Part shown: piece by piece, positions 43,387 to 52,125 of the stretch
Layout: each line of letters begins with the position of its first letter
Numbering within the stretch: position 1 is the stretch's first letter
Source of the DNA: an uncultured Isosphaeraceae bacterium
GTDB taxonomy: Bacteria; Planctomycetota; Planctomycetia; Isosphaerales; Isosphaeraceae
NCBI GenBank assembly: GCA_945957605.1
Contig: CAMFLR010000023.1
Span: 42,885 to 106,884, forward strand
DNA length: 64,000 nucleotides
Reading direction: 5' to 3'
Notes under the pieces: model-generated
Seen by the model: the letters and a program-made list of their open reading frames with translations, nothing else
Database searches by the model: none
What the model was told of the DNA's origin: nothing
Made by a program: the position numbers and the translations under genes

Positions 43387-44076
43387 TCATAAATGAATTA
43401 AATTTTTATTATTAACGAGTATCTGCCAGATTGCGGTATCGGGGAGGCCAAGCTCGTGTCCGTACGAGCCAGGGCCGGAGGTTACTGCGTAGTCGAGTTT
43501 GTTGAGGAACGTCGCGGGGTTGTAGCGAACTCGGGCGAGAATTCCTGAAGGGCCAGGAATGCCGGTGGCCTTGGGAGAAGCGAAGTTGACCTGGAAGCCG
43601 GAAGTTTGTGTCGGCGTGAATGGGAAATATCGCTTCGAGATGACGTAGAAGACGATGCGGCCGCCGGGTGCCCAGGTTTCGTCACCGGTGAGAATTGGGA
43701 ACGAAACTCCGCGCTGCGTGTTGGTTGTACGAACTCGAAGATTATCGCTCGCGGTGAAGGTTTGCTTAGTCGCGTTGTAAACGCTGAGGAAGAGCACGTT
43801 GTAGACCTTGCCAGGGACCGGCTGGGCCGACTGAACCAGCACATGGCCGAAGGGCGGGTCGAACAGTGCGTTCCGTCCTTTGGGATTCGTGACGCGATCG
43901 AAGCTGATGTTCACGACGGGAATCGCCGGGTTCTGGCCACCAAATGGAAACCCGAGCGACGATGGCGTGGGAAACCCCTGCACCGGTGTCGCAGCCGGTT
44001 TGATGCTGCTCAACACCTGCTTGGCTTCAAGGCGTTCGAGGTTCGGGCTGAATGTTCTGAGCGAACGTCGAGACAC
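43387..44076 (-). CDS. LEPR-XLL-type surface protein in the RND operon
   Basis: A 229-residue protein that begins with RTFSPNLERLEAKQVLSS, a LEPR-XLL-type N-terminus, so it is probably exported to the cell surface. The rest is beta-rich (VVNISFDRVTNPKGRNALF, VYNVLFLSVYNATKQTFTASDNLRV, GGRIVFYVISKRYFP) without a recognised family. The start is GTG at 44076, eight bases after GGAGG. It lies between two paralogous outer-membrane factor genes, 13 bp before the second one's frame, so it is co-transcribed. A role in anchoring the efflux channel to the envelope is a guess. Confidence 0.75.
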   Translation of the reverse strand: MSRRSLRTFSPNLERLEAKQVLSSIKPAATPVQGFPTPSSLGFPFGGQNPAIPVVNISFDRVTNPKGRNALFDPPFGHVLVQSAQPVPGKVYNVLFLSVYNATKQTFTASDNLRVRTTNTQRGVSFPILTGDETWAPGGRIVFYVISKRYFPFTPTQTSGFQVNFASPKATGIPGPSGILARVRYNPATFLNKLDYAVTSGPGSYGHELGLPDTAIWQILVNNKNLIHL

Positions 44077-44142
44077 GATTCACGCCTCCGTCGGATTCCA
44101 AGCATTGAGAGAGTGGTGATTATCCTGGAACGACCGAGGGGG

Positions 44143-45816
44143 CTAACGCGTGGCTGGCGGCGGGCCATTGGTGACCGGCGGCAAGTAGCGAGGACGATTC
44201 GTGTCGACAGGCTCGACGGTACCCGGCGTTCGCAAAACGGTGAGTTCTTTTGCGGGATAGCCGAGGGAGTGAAAGAGTTCGAACTGGGCGCGATTGTAGT
44301 CGGCGACCGTCGTGAAGTATTCGTTGAATGCGACGTTCAAAAGCTGAAGCGCGAAAACTGCTTCCTGCGGACGATTAACGAGTACAAGCACGTTACCGAG
44401 ACGCGTGGTTTGCTGCAGTCCTTCAAAGTTGCCGTTGAACGTGACGAGGCCGCTGCGAAGTGCGCGATCGGCCTGAATGACACGGACGGCGGCGGCTTCG
44501 ACGTGTGCGGTGGCACGCGTGACGTCGGCTGCGACGGCGTCCTGGATCTTGAGGAACTCGATGATCTCCTGCGACTCGCGTCCGCGCTGGGCCTTGATGC
44601 GGGCGAGGTTGCCGATGCCCATTGATTCAAGCTGCCAGAGTGGCTGGATGCTGAGGTCGAACCGGCCGCGCCACTGGTTCAGGCTGGCGTTTGGTCCCAG
44701 GCCGAAAATACCGCCTTGCAGCATTTCGGCGGGGGTCTGAAAGCCGTTGAGGAGAATGGTCGGCACGAACGGTCGAGCACGCTCGCGGCGAATTGCCTGC
44801 ACCGCAGCCTCGACCATCGCCTGATGCGAGTGCAACTCGGGGCGGTTCATGAGTGCGATGGGCATCAACTCGTCGAGAGGACGGCCGGGGTCGATCAGCG
44901 TGATTTGCGTATGGTCGTGTTCGAGAGGTTCGACGACGGCGCGAGGATCGAGCCGGAGCACTTGCGTCAGGTTCGCACTTTGAACGCGCCAGTCTTGTCG
45001 CGACGTGGCTGCGCGCTGTTCGAGGTCGGCGAGAAAGTTGCGAGCTCGCTCGACTTCGATCTTGCTGACAAACTCTGCGCTAAGGGCTTCGATGCGTTTG
45101 ACGAGGTCTCGACCGCGTTCGACTGTGTAGAGATTGCCGGCGAAAGTTCCGCGTGACTGGTGAACGGAGAAATATGCGTTGGCCGTTTGCATCATCGCGT
45201 CGTTCTTGGACGTTTGAATGTCCCAGTGCTTCGCGTTGAGCACCTGACGCGCGACCAGCGGTTCGAAGATTGCGTCGGTTGTAGGGATATTGCCGATCAG
45301 GCCGTTTCCGGTGAACCCTGCGCCAGCGTAGAAGAAGTTGGTGCTTGGGGCGGTCATCACGCCCTTGTTGAAGTCGGGGCCGCCGCCGTCGTGGCGAACG
45401 TAGTCGAACCCGATGTTGAGCGTGGGTACCCAGAGCACCTTCGCGTGCATCAACTCGGCCTCGGCCACCCAAACACTCGCCTGCGCGGCGGCGACGATGA
45501 GTGGGCGAGCATCGGAGAGCCGGAGCGCGGTTGCGAGGTTGATGGGGAACCGCACGTCCGTTGGCATCGTGGGGGACGGCCGGAGCGTGAGCGTGGGGAC
45601 GAGCGGGCTGGGCGTCGAGGAGCGACGATCGGAAACTGTGGGCTCGGTTGGAGCGAGCCGCGAGCCGGGCGGGAGCGCGGAGGGAAGCTCCGGAGGAATG
45701 GATGCGGCCGGTGTCGCGGGGCGCGGGGGAGTGGTTTGAGCCGAGGTAATTGCCGGCGCAATCCCTGCAATCGACAAGGTCAAGACGGGCATCCATGCCC
45801 TGAGTCGTCGATCCAT
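44143..45816 (-). CDS. TolC-like outer-membrane efflux protein (first copy)
   Basis: A 557-residue outer-membrane factor of the RND operon. It has a signal peptide (MPVLTLSIAGIAPAITSA), a Pro/Ser-rich linker to about residue 90, then LIVAAAQASVWVAEAELMHAKVLW, IGFDYVRHDGGGPDFNKG and a second repeat LHSHQAMVEAAVQAIRRERAR. GCGAGG lies upstream of the ATG. It would form the outer-membrane channel for the adjacent pump. A close paralogue follows two genes later, separated by a LEPR-XLL gene. It ends in YLPPVTNGPPPATR. Confidence 0.9.
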   Translation of the reverse strand: MDRRLRAWMPVLTLSIAGIAPAITSAQTTPPRPATPAASIPPELPSALPPGSRLAPTEPTVSDRRSSTPSPLVPTLTLRPSPTMPTDVRFPINLATALRLSDARPLIVAAAQASVWVAEAELMHAKVLWVPTLNIGFDYVRHDGGGPDFNKGVMTAPSTNFFYAGAGFTGNGLIGNIPTTDAIFEPLVARQVLNAKHWDIQTSKNDAMMQTANAYFSVHQSRGTFAGNLYTVERGRDLVKRIEALSAEFVSKIEVERARNFLADLEQRAATSRQDWRVQSANLTQVLRLDPRAVVEPLEHDHTQITLIDPGRPLDELMPIALMNRPELHSHQAMVEAAVQAIRRERARPFVPTILLNGFQTPAEMLQGGIFGLGPNASLNQWRGRFDLSIQPLWQLESMGIGNLARIKAQRGRESQEIIEFLKIQDAVAADVTRATAHVEAAAVRVIQADRALRSGLVTFNGNFEGLQQTTRLGNVLVLVNRPQEAVFALQLLNVAFNEYFTTVADYNRAQFELFHSLGYPAKELTVLRTPGTVEPVDTNRPRYLPPVTNGPPPATR

Positions 45817-46009
45817 CGATCAAAACCTCGCTCATTCAGGAAGAAACCGGCGCGGCGGTATTTGTCGTACTAAGCGCACGGACCAACCCCTGAGGCGTTA
45901 TCGACAAAATCCTCACGTTGCGCCAGTTGAAATCACTGGATTCCTTCATATCAACGAATATGAGCATCGAAGTGTGCCACTGACTCGAATTCACGTCAAA
46001 TTCGGCGGA

Positions 46010-47476
46010 TTATTCCTTCTTTGCGGGTTTTGTCGAACTGGAGACCGCCACCTTTTCTTCTTTGGCGACGTCGACGGGCGCACCTTCGGCGAGAATCGAA
46101 AGATCGCCGAGGATAACCTCTTCCTTACCGGTACAAGGTTCCCAAGTGGACTCGGAGCCCGATGCCGCGGGCTTTTGCAGGCTCGTCAGTTCGATCCAGT
46201 TTCCGTCAGTAATTCCTGTGCGAACCTCGACACGTTCGGCCTTGCCGCCCTTCTGAAGCCAGCAGTAGGTGAATTCTCCGCTGTACGCGAGCGCGGCCAC
46301 CGGTACGGCCAGAACGCCGTCGCGTTCGATGATCATCTTTGCATAGGCGTACATGCCTGGGAGGAGTTTGCTGCCTGGGTTGGGTAAATCGATTTCGGCG
46401 CGAAGCGTGCGGCTTTTCACGTTGAGCGCCCACGACGTGCGGGTGACCGCGCCGGAAATTGGTTCATCGCGATAGGCGCGAACCATCACCGTTGCCTTGG
46501 TGCCGATGCTCACATAGTTCGCGTCTTGCTCGGGAACGTCGATAAAAATGCGGACAACGTCGGTTCTATCGACTACGTAAATTGGTGCAGAGTTTCCTGA
46601 TGGCGAAAGGTATGGCGATCGCGAGTTGGCGGTTGGGTCGCCCATTGTGGGCTGGACGAAGTCGAATGTGTTGGCATTGCGGGCGACGATGATTCCGTCG
46701 TAGGGCGCACTTAGCGTGAGATAGCCAACCCAGGCCTCCATTCGCTTGGCGTCGCTAACTGCGACCAGGAGGGCCGATTGGGCGACGGAGACGTCAACCT
46801 GCGCTTTGGCGAGTGCTGCTTTGCGAGATAGCAATTCGGCTTCGGTCTTGGCGATGGTCGCCTTGGCGGCGTCGCGCGCAGCGGTTGCGGATCGCAATTG
46901 GTTCGTCGATTCGAGCAAGATTTGCGGGTCGACCACGCCGCGATTCACTTCGTTCTTGAGCCGCGCGACTTCGGTTTGCCAGCGGTCCGCCTCGGATTGA
47001 TACTTGGCGAGAATTGCCTTCGCTTCGGTCACCTCTGCGTCGGCCGCTTTAACGTCAGCGTCGGCCACTTCCACCAATTTTTTGGCCAGATCGACGCGAT
47101 CGGTGTCGAGCTTGACCGTCGCCTTTTTGGTGGAGAAATCCTCTTCGAGTTCGGGCACGAACAGCTTGGCGAGCACATCGCCTTTTTTCACCTTGTCGCC
47201 GATATCGACGATCCATTTCTGGATGTAGCCGGTGACCTTGGGGTAGACCGACGTTCGCTCGAAGGATTCGATGAAACTCGGTTGACCCACGATGCGCGTG
47301 ACCTTGCGCGCAGTCGGATGGATCACGGTTACCGTCGGCGGTTTGGACACGCTAGTTGGCGTTGGTTTTTCCTCGTGGCCGCAGCCTGCCAGGGCGAGAC
47401 AGCCGGTTGCCAGAAGGCTCAGCGCGTTGAATGGTGAGCGCCGGAATAACCGCGCCGGCAAGCGATGGCAGATCAT
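46010..47476 (-). CDS. RND membrane-fusion lipoprotein (AcrA/HlyD family)
   Basis: A 488-residue periplasmic adaptor. The N-terminal signal ends in a lipobox, LALAGC, with lipidated Cys32. A barrel-sandwich half at about 60-95 (TGYIQKWIVDIGDKVKKGDVLAKL), a long coiled-coil hairpin (about 100-230) and the second half (LSAPYDGIIVARNANTFDFVQP) follow, then beta-barrel and membrane-proximal parts (VMVRAYRDEPISGAV, LLPGMYAYAKMIIERDGVLAVPVAAL). The frame opens at 47515, but the ATG at 47476 is preceded by AAGGAG seven bases away and is chosen. The RND pump gene ends 75 bp upstream; the outer-membrane factor follows after 193 bp. Confidence 0.92.
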   Translation of the reverse strand: MICHRLPARLFRRSPFNALSLLATGCLALAGCGHEEKPTPTSVSKPPTVTVIHPTARKVTRIVGQPSFIESFERTSVYPKVTGYIQKWIVDIGDKVKKGDVLAKLFVPELEEDFSTKKATVKLDTDRVDLAKKLVEVADADVKAADAEVTEAKAILAKYQSEADRWQTEVARLKNEVNRGVVDPQILLESTNQLRSATAARDAAKATIAKTEAELLSRKAALAKAQVDVSVAQSALLVAVSDAKRMEAWVGYLTLSAPYDGIIVARNANTFDFVQPTMGDPTANSRSPYLSPSGNSAPIYVVDRTDVVRIFIDVPEQDANYVSIGTKATVMVRAYRDEPISGAVTRTSWALNVKSRTLRAEIDLPNPGSKLLPGMYAYAKMIIERDGVLAVPVAALAYSGEFTYCWLQKGGKAERVEVRTGITDGNWIELTSLQKPAASGSESTWEPCTGKEEVILGDLSILAEGAPVDVAKEEKVAVSSSTKPAKKE

Positions 47477-47551
47477 CACACGTCTCCTTGCGATCTCTTG
47501 TTTTCGATGATTCATGTTGGCTGGTGGCGACGAGCCTGGAGTATTTGCAAA

Positions 47552-50500
47552 TCAATGTGGTGGCGGTTCGGTCCCCTGCTCCGTTGCCGGCTTGGTTTCG
47601 TCGGGTTGGGGATGACCTTCGGCGATGTTGATTGCCTCGGCATTGGGGGACGCGGGGTTGTTCCAGGCTTCACCCTTTGGCTTCGCGAATCCGAGTGCGA
47701 GCAGCAGGTCGTCGGTTGTGTAGTGCGTGGTCATATCGTGCCGGCGCGACTTGGCGTCGTCGAGAATTCGCTTGAGGAACGTGAGAACCTCTTCGCGATT
47801 CTCCTGCTTGTGCGCCGGTTGTGCGTGAGTTTTGCCGTGTTGGGGATGTCCATTCTCTGTGCTGTGATTTCCGCCGCCTTGATGTCCCCCCTGCTCGACG
47901 TTTGCGAAGACTTCGGGATCGTAGTGCGAGCTGTTGGGATCGTCGGGATAGATCGACGGCGACTTGGCTTCCTTCTTGCCGACGACCATCGCGAAAATTG
48001 ACGGTAGCACGAGCAAAGTAGCGAACGTCGACATCAAGAGCCCGCCGATGACTGCGCGGCCGAGTGGAGCTTGCATCTGGCTGCCGCGTTCAAGGGCTAG
48101 TGCCATCGGCACCATGCCGACCGTCATGGCGCAGGCCGTCATCAAGATAGGCCGAAGGCGATCGCTCGCGCCGACGATGGCGGCCTCGATTGCCTTGTAT
48201 CCCCCCTTCCAGTGCTCGTTCATGAACGTAACGAGCATGACGGAGTTCGACACAGAAACACCAATACACATGATCGAGCCCATGAATGATTCGATGTTGA
48301 GCGTGGTGTTTGTGCTGAAGAGGATGATGGCGATGCCGGCGATAACCCCGGGCACTGCGCCAATCGAGATGAGGGCCATCTTGAACGACTGGAAATACGC
48401 GGTAAGCAGCACGAGGATGACGAACACGGCAATGATGAGACCGGTGCCGAGGGCTTTGAACATTTCGACCATCGGTGGAAGCTGGCCCATGGGTTCGACT
48501 CGCACGCCACGAGGAGCGTCGCCCGCGGCGGTGATTGCCTTGGCCACCTCGCGCGAGGCCCGGCCCATGTCTTCGCCTTCCACGTTCGCGGTGAGCGTGA
48601 GATAGCGCTGAGACATGCTGCGATCGAGTTCGCCGGGCCGCACTCCGGTGCGCACCGTGGCGACGTCGCGGAGCATCAGGTTGACAAGGGGGTTGACCGA
48701 CTGGAGCGGCAGCGTTTCGAGGTCTGAAGGCTTCTCCATACGCAAGGGCGGGAATTGCACCTGGACGAGGTAGTCGAATCCGGTTTTCTGATCGATCCAG
48801 TAGTTCAGATTGCTAAATCGTGTGGATGCAGTTGCCATCACGAGTGCGTCGGCGACGTCGTCAACCTTTGCGCCGCTGAGTCCGGCTTTTTCGCGGTCGA
48901 TGTCGATTTCGACCGTGGGGAAGTCGAGCGTTTGTTCGAATTGAATGTCGCGAAGCGAGGGGATTTTCCTCATCTCAGCGGCGATTTTTTCCGAGTGCTG
49001 GCGAACGAGCTTGAGGTCGGTGCCGACGACGCGCACGGCGATCGGTGTAAGTGAGCCGAAGCTCATGACGGATGTCACCATGTCGCCCGGCTGGAATCCG
49101 AAAGACGCGAGTTTTGATTGCCTTTCGGCCTCGTCCTTCGCCAGGCCGCGCTGTTCGAGGCGCTTGGCGAGCCACGGTACAACCTTCTCGGGAAACACCT
49201 TGCGGAGTCGCTCGCGGAAGTCGGCGAGCTTGATTCCGCTATCGTCGGTGAGGGCGATACGAATCTGGCCGTCGTCGGTCCCTCGCATGAAGAGGGCCAT
49301 GTTGTTGATGCCGAAGTTCGTTGCCACCTGCCCCACGTAACCCATTGAGATTTTGACGTTTTCCGTCTTGGCTTCGTGCTCGATTTCTTCAAGGCACTTC
49401 ACCGCCATTTCGCGAGTGAGCTCGAAGTTCGAACCAGGCGGTGGGCGGAAGCGCAACACGAACTGGCCGGAATCGATTTGCGGGAACAGTTCGTTGCCGA
49501 CCTGCAAACCGACGATGATCATCACCGCGACACAGGCTGCCAGATAGGCAGGGACGACGAGCACGCGGAGCCGCACGAACCAACCGACGATCTTGCCGTA
49601 AACCTTGAGAACGCGGCCGAAAAGCCCCTGCGACTCGTCTTTGTGTTCCTTGTGCTTGAGCAGCTTCACGGCCAGGATCGGCACGAAGGTGCTGGAAAGC
49701 ATGTAGGACGAGATCATGGCGAATCCGACGCCGAGCGTGAGCGGCATGAAGAGCGACTTGAGCGGGTCGCCCATGATAAATGCGGGTATGAACACGGATA
49801 AAATACAAAACAACGCCAGTAAGCGTGGCACCGCTGTAATCAAGCTGCCGTGCAGCACGGCCGATGCGACGTTCGACGTTCGTTGCATCTGGACGTGAAT
49901 ACATTCGACGGTGACCGTTGATTCGTCGACGAGGATACCGATCGCCAGCGCCATGCCGCCGAGCGACATGATGTTGATCGTGTTGCCGGTGAGCCAGAGT
50001 CCGAGTAGCGAGCCCAAAAGCGCGAGCGGAATGTTTACGACGACGACGATCACGCTGCGGAGGTCGCCGAGGAAGATGAGGATCATCAGCCCTGTCAGAC
50101 TCGCGCCGATGAAACCTTCGGTGGCGACGCTTTCGACGGCTGTTAGCACCGTGGGAGACTCGTCGAACTGGAAGCTGACTTTTACGTCCGGGGGTACGTT
50201 TTCGCGAAAGAGCTTCATCGAGCTGCGGACGTCGTTCACTACGGTGAGCGTTGAGCCGGTGTCTTTCTTGATGATCGGCAAATAGACGGACTTTTTGCCG
50301 TTAACCAGGGCGTAACCATAGGTAATGTCTGTATCGTCGCTGAATGTCGCGATATCTCGGAGATAGACGTTGCGTTCCAGAATGAGGGGGATATCGCCCA
50401 GGCGTTTGATGTCGCCGACGGTCGCGTTGTTGGCGACGATCGGCATCGAGTCTTTGATGTAAATATTGCCGGCGGGAATAACGCGGTTGCCGCTGGCGAG

Positions 50501-51121
50501 GGCGTCGGAAACCATCTTGGGCGTGATGTGGTAGTCGAGCAGTTTTTGTGGGTCGACATTGACGAGAATCGTTCGCATGTTCGGGCCGAACGGCGAGATC
50601 GCGACGGTGCCGGGGACGTTCTTTTGCACGAGTGGGCGGATGACGTTTTGTGCGAGGTCGCCCATCATGCCGAGCGAGGTTTTATCGCTTTCGAGCACGA
50701 GATAGCCGACGGGAACGCTGCCTGCGTCCATGCGCATAATCATCGGCGGCAGAGTGCCCTTGGGCATCCACGACATCGCTCGGTCGGACATGGCGACCAC
50801 CTGCGCCATCGCCTGACCCATGTCGGTGCCGGGGTAAAACGAGAGTTCGCAGAGCGCAACCTGCTGAATGTTGCGGGTGTTGATGTCTGACACGCCGTCG
50901 ACGTACTGAAAGTACAACTCAAGCTGGCTGACGATGAACCCTTCGACCTGGTCGGGGCTCATGCCGATGTAGTCGAGAAAGACGTAGATTTTTGGGGTGT
51001 TTAGCGAGGGAAAGATATCCACACGCATCTTATTGAAGGCGAGTGCGCCGCCGCTGATGAGGGCCACGACGAGCATGAGCGTCGTGACGGGCCGGCGCAT
51101 CGCAAACACGGTTGGGTTCAT
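47552..51121 (-). CDS. RND efflux pump with histidine-rich cytoplasmic tail
   Basis: A 1189-residue HAE-1-type RND transporter with twelve expected membrane helices and two large periplasmic loops. In helix 4 the motif is ALAIGILVDESTVTVE, so the proton-relay Asp-Asp pair of AcrB is Asp-Glu here. FLGDLRSVIVVVVNIPLALLGS and PILMTACAMTVGMVPMALALERGSQMQAPLG are family marks. After the last helix, near residue 1048, it carries an extra tail of about 140 residues containing 11 histidines (GGHQGGGNHSTENGHPQHGK), well beyond normal RND length (about 1040). GGGAG precedes the ATG. First gene of a six-gene operon. Substrate unknown; the tail hints at metals. Confidence 0.93.
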   Translation of the reverse strand: MNPTVFAMRRPVTTLMLVVALISGGALAFNKMRVDIFPSLNTPKIYVFLDYIGMSPDQVEGFIVSQLELYFQYVDGVSDINTRNIQQVALCELSFYPGTDMGQAMAQVVAMSDRAMSWMPKGTLPPMIMRMDAGSVPVGYLVLESDKTSLGMMGDLAQNVIRPLVQKNVPGTVAISPFGPNMRTILVNVDPQKLLDYHITPKMVSDALASGNRVIPAGNIYIKDSMPIVANNATVGDIKRLGDIPLILERNVYLRDIATFSDDTDITYGYALVNGKKSVYLPIIKKDTGSTLTVVNDVRSSMKLFRENVPPDVKVSFQFDESPTVLTAVESVATEGFIGASLTGLMILIFLGDLRSVIVVVVNIPLALLGSLLGLWLTGNTINIMSLGGMALAIGILVDESTVTVECIHVQMQRTSNVASAVLHGSLITAVPRLLALFCILSVFIPAFIMGDPLKSLFMPLTLGVGFAMISSYMLSSTFVPILAVKLLKHKEHKDESQGLFGRVLKVYGKIVGWFVRLRVLVVPAYLAACVAVMIIVGLQVGNELFPQIDSGQFVLRFRPPPGSNFELTREMAVKCLEEIEHEAKTENVKISMGYVGQVATNFGINNMALFMRGTDDGQIRIALTDDSGIKLADFRERLRKVFPEKVVPWLAKRLEQRGLAKDEAERQSKLASFGFQPGDMVTSVMSFGSLTPIAVRVVGTDLKLVRQHSEKIAAEMRKIPSLRDIQFEQTLDFPTVEIDIDREKAGLSGAKVDDVADALVMATASTRFSNLNYWIDQKTGFDYLVQVQFPPLRMEKPSDLETLPLQSVNPLVNLMLRDVATVRTGVRPGELDRSMSQRYLTLTANVEGEDMGRASREVAKAITAAGDAPRGVRVEPMGQLPPMVEMFKALGTGLIIAVFVILVLLTAYFQSFKMALISIGAVPGVIAGIAIILFSTNTTLNIESFMGSIMCIGVSVSNSVMLVTFMNEHWKGGYKAIEAAIVGASDRLRPILMTACAMTVGMVPMALALERGSQMQAPLGRAVIGGLLMSTFATLLVLPSIFAMVVGKKEAKSPSIYPDDPNSSHYDPEVFANVEQGGHQGGGNHSTENGHPQHGKTHAQPAHKQENREEVLTFLKRILDDAKSRRHDMTTHYTTDDLLLALGFAKPKGEAWNNPASPNAEAINIAEGHPQPDETKPATEQGTEPPPH

Positions 51122-52125
51122 GGACCGATCTCCCGATCGACCTGCGGAATATCTGATTCAATTGCGGTCGAGGACTTCAGATGGAACGCTTCGCGCTGTC
51201 CAAAATCGTGGCGGCGAAGCGCTTCAAAAAATGCGCGATCATTGCCGACAATTTTGCCGGCGGACGCAATCAGAATAGCCGCGATTAGACGCGATGTGCC
51301 AGTAGATTCGCGGGGAACGCGCTGGATCCGTGGGAGGGCGTTCGCGCTATGCGCAAGTCGGCACGCTCTCGAAACTTGCCAAGATGAAGAGAGCGAGAAT
51401 CTGCGCGGCTAACAGCGCAGCGGAAAAATGGCGTGAATGACTGCCGCGCCGGACAATTCGTGAGTACCAATCTGCGAAGTCGATGAGGGGACGCCAATCG
51501 AGTTGGCTGCAAAATGCGTTCCGCCGATCGCGATCAACTTGCAGTCTTCGTCAGTCAGCGCCTTGTCGCGTTTTAGAGTCTCCGGCATTGCGGTTTCTTC
51601 GCGACGTGTCAGGCGGTTTTGGTGAGGTGAAGTTTGAATGTGAGCAAGCGGGATGATGTGCGGCGAGGTGGAGTAGTCTTTTCGATAGTCGAGCAAATTC
51701 AACGGAGAACCAAGCAGCCCGATGGCTGAGAAGAACACAATCCAGAGCGCGATGCGGTTCGCGGAAATAGTGATTCTCGCTTCGAGAGTCGTGACACAAG
51801 TGTATTTAATGATAAGCGTGCGAGAATTGCCGTCAACGTGAAGTGAGGGGTGTTCGGTGTCGTTAGTTTCGAGGAATCTGTCAGGAATTGGCGGACAGAG
51901 GGTTAGGATTTCACGCCAGGTTCGAGCGCAAACGCGGTGATTCCGCGGTGCATCATCCGGGGTTGTGTGAGAGCAAGTCTCTTGCGTCAATCGGCGGGGT
52001 ATGGTCTGGTGAGGATGGGGTCGGGTCAGGCGCAACTGAGAGTTACTTGCTTGATGCGCTCGACGAGGAATGCATATCGACGCTGCGCCGCGCCGTGATC
52101 TGGCCTCGTTTCTACGAGGGAAATC
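51122..52125. other. 1-kb intergenic region
   Basis: It separates the divergent RND operon and KorAB operon. A minus frame at 51409-52035 includes a hydrophobic stretch (ALWIVFFSAIGLLG) and could hide a small gene starting at an ATG at 51591, but there is no good ribosome-binding site or homology. A spaced dyad, GCTTCGC/GCGAAGC at 51188-51220, lies ahead of the pump gene. The 51550-51850 part is AT-richer than its surroundings. Confidence 0.4.

Noticed and set aside
43606..44625. Plus-strand frame of 339 codons
   Set aside because: It spans two minus-strand genes of the efflux operon and their junction; no ribosome-binding site or domain.
51409..52035. Minus-strand frame of 208 codons with a hydrophobic stretch
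   Set aside because: No credible ribosome-binding site, odd composition and no homology; kept only as a note in the intergenic entry.
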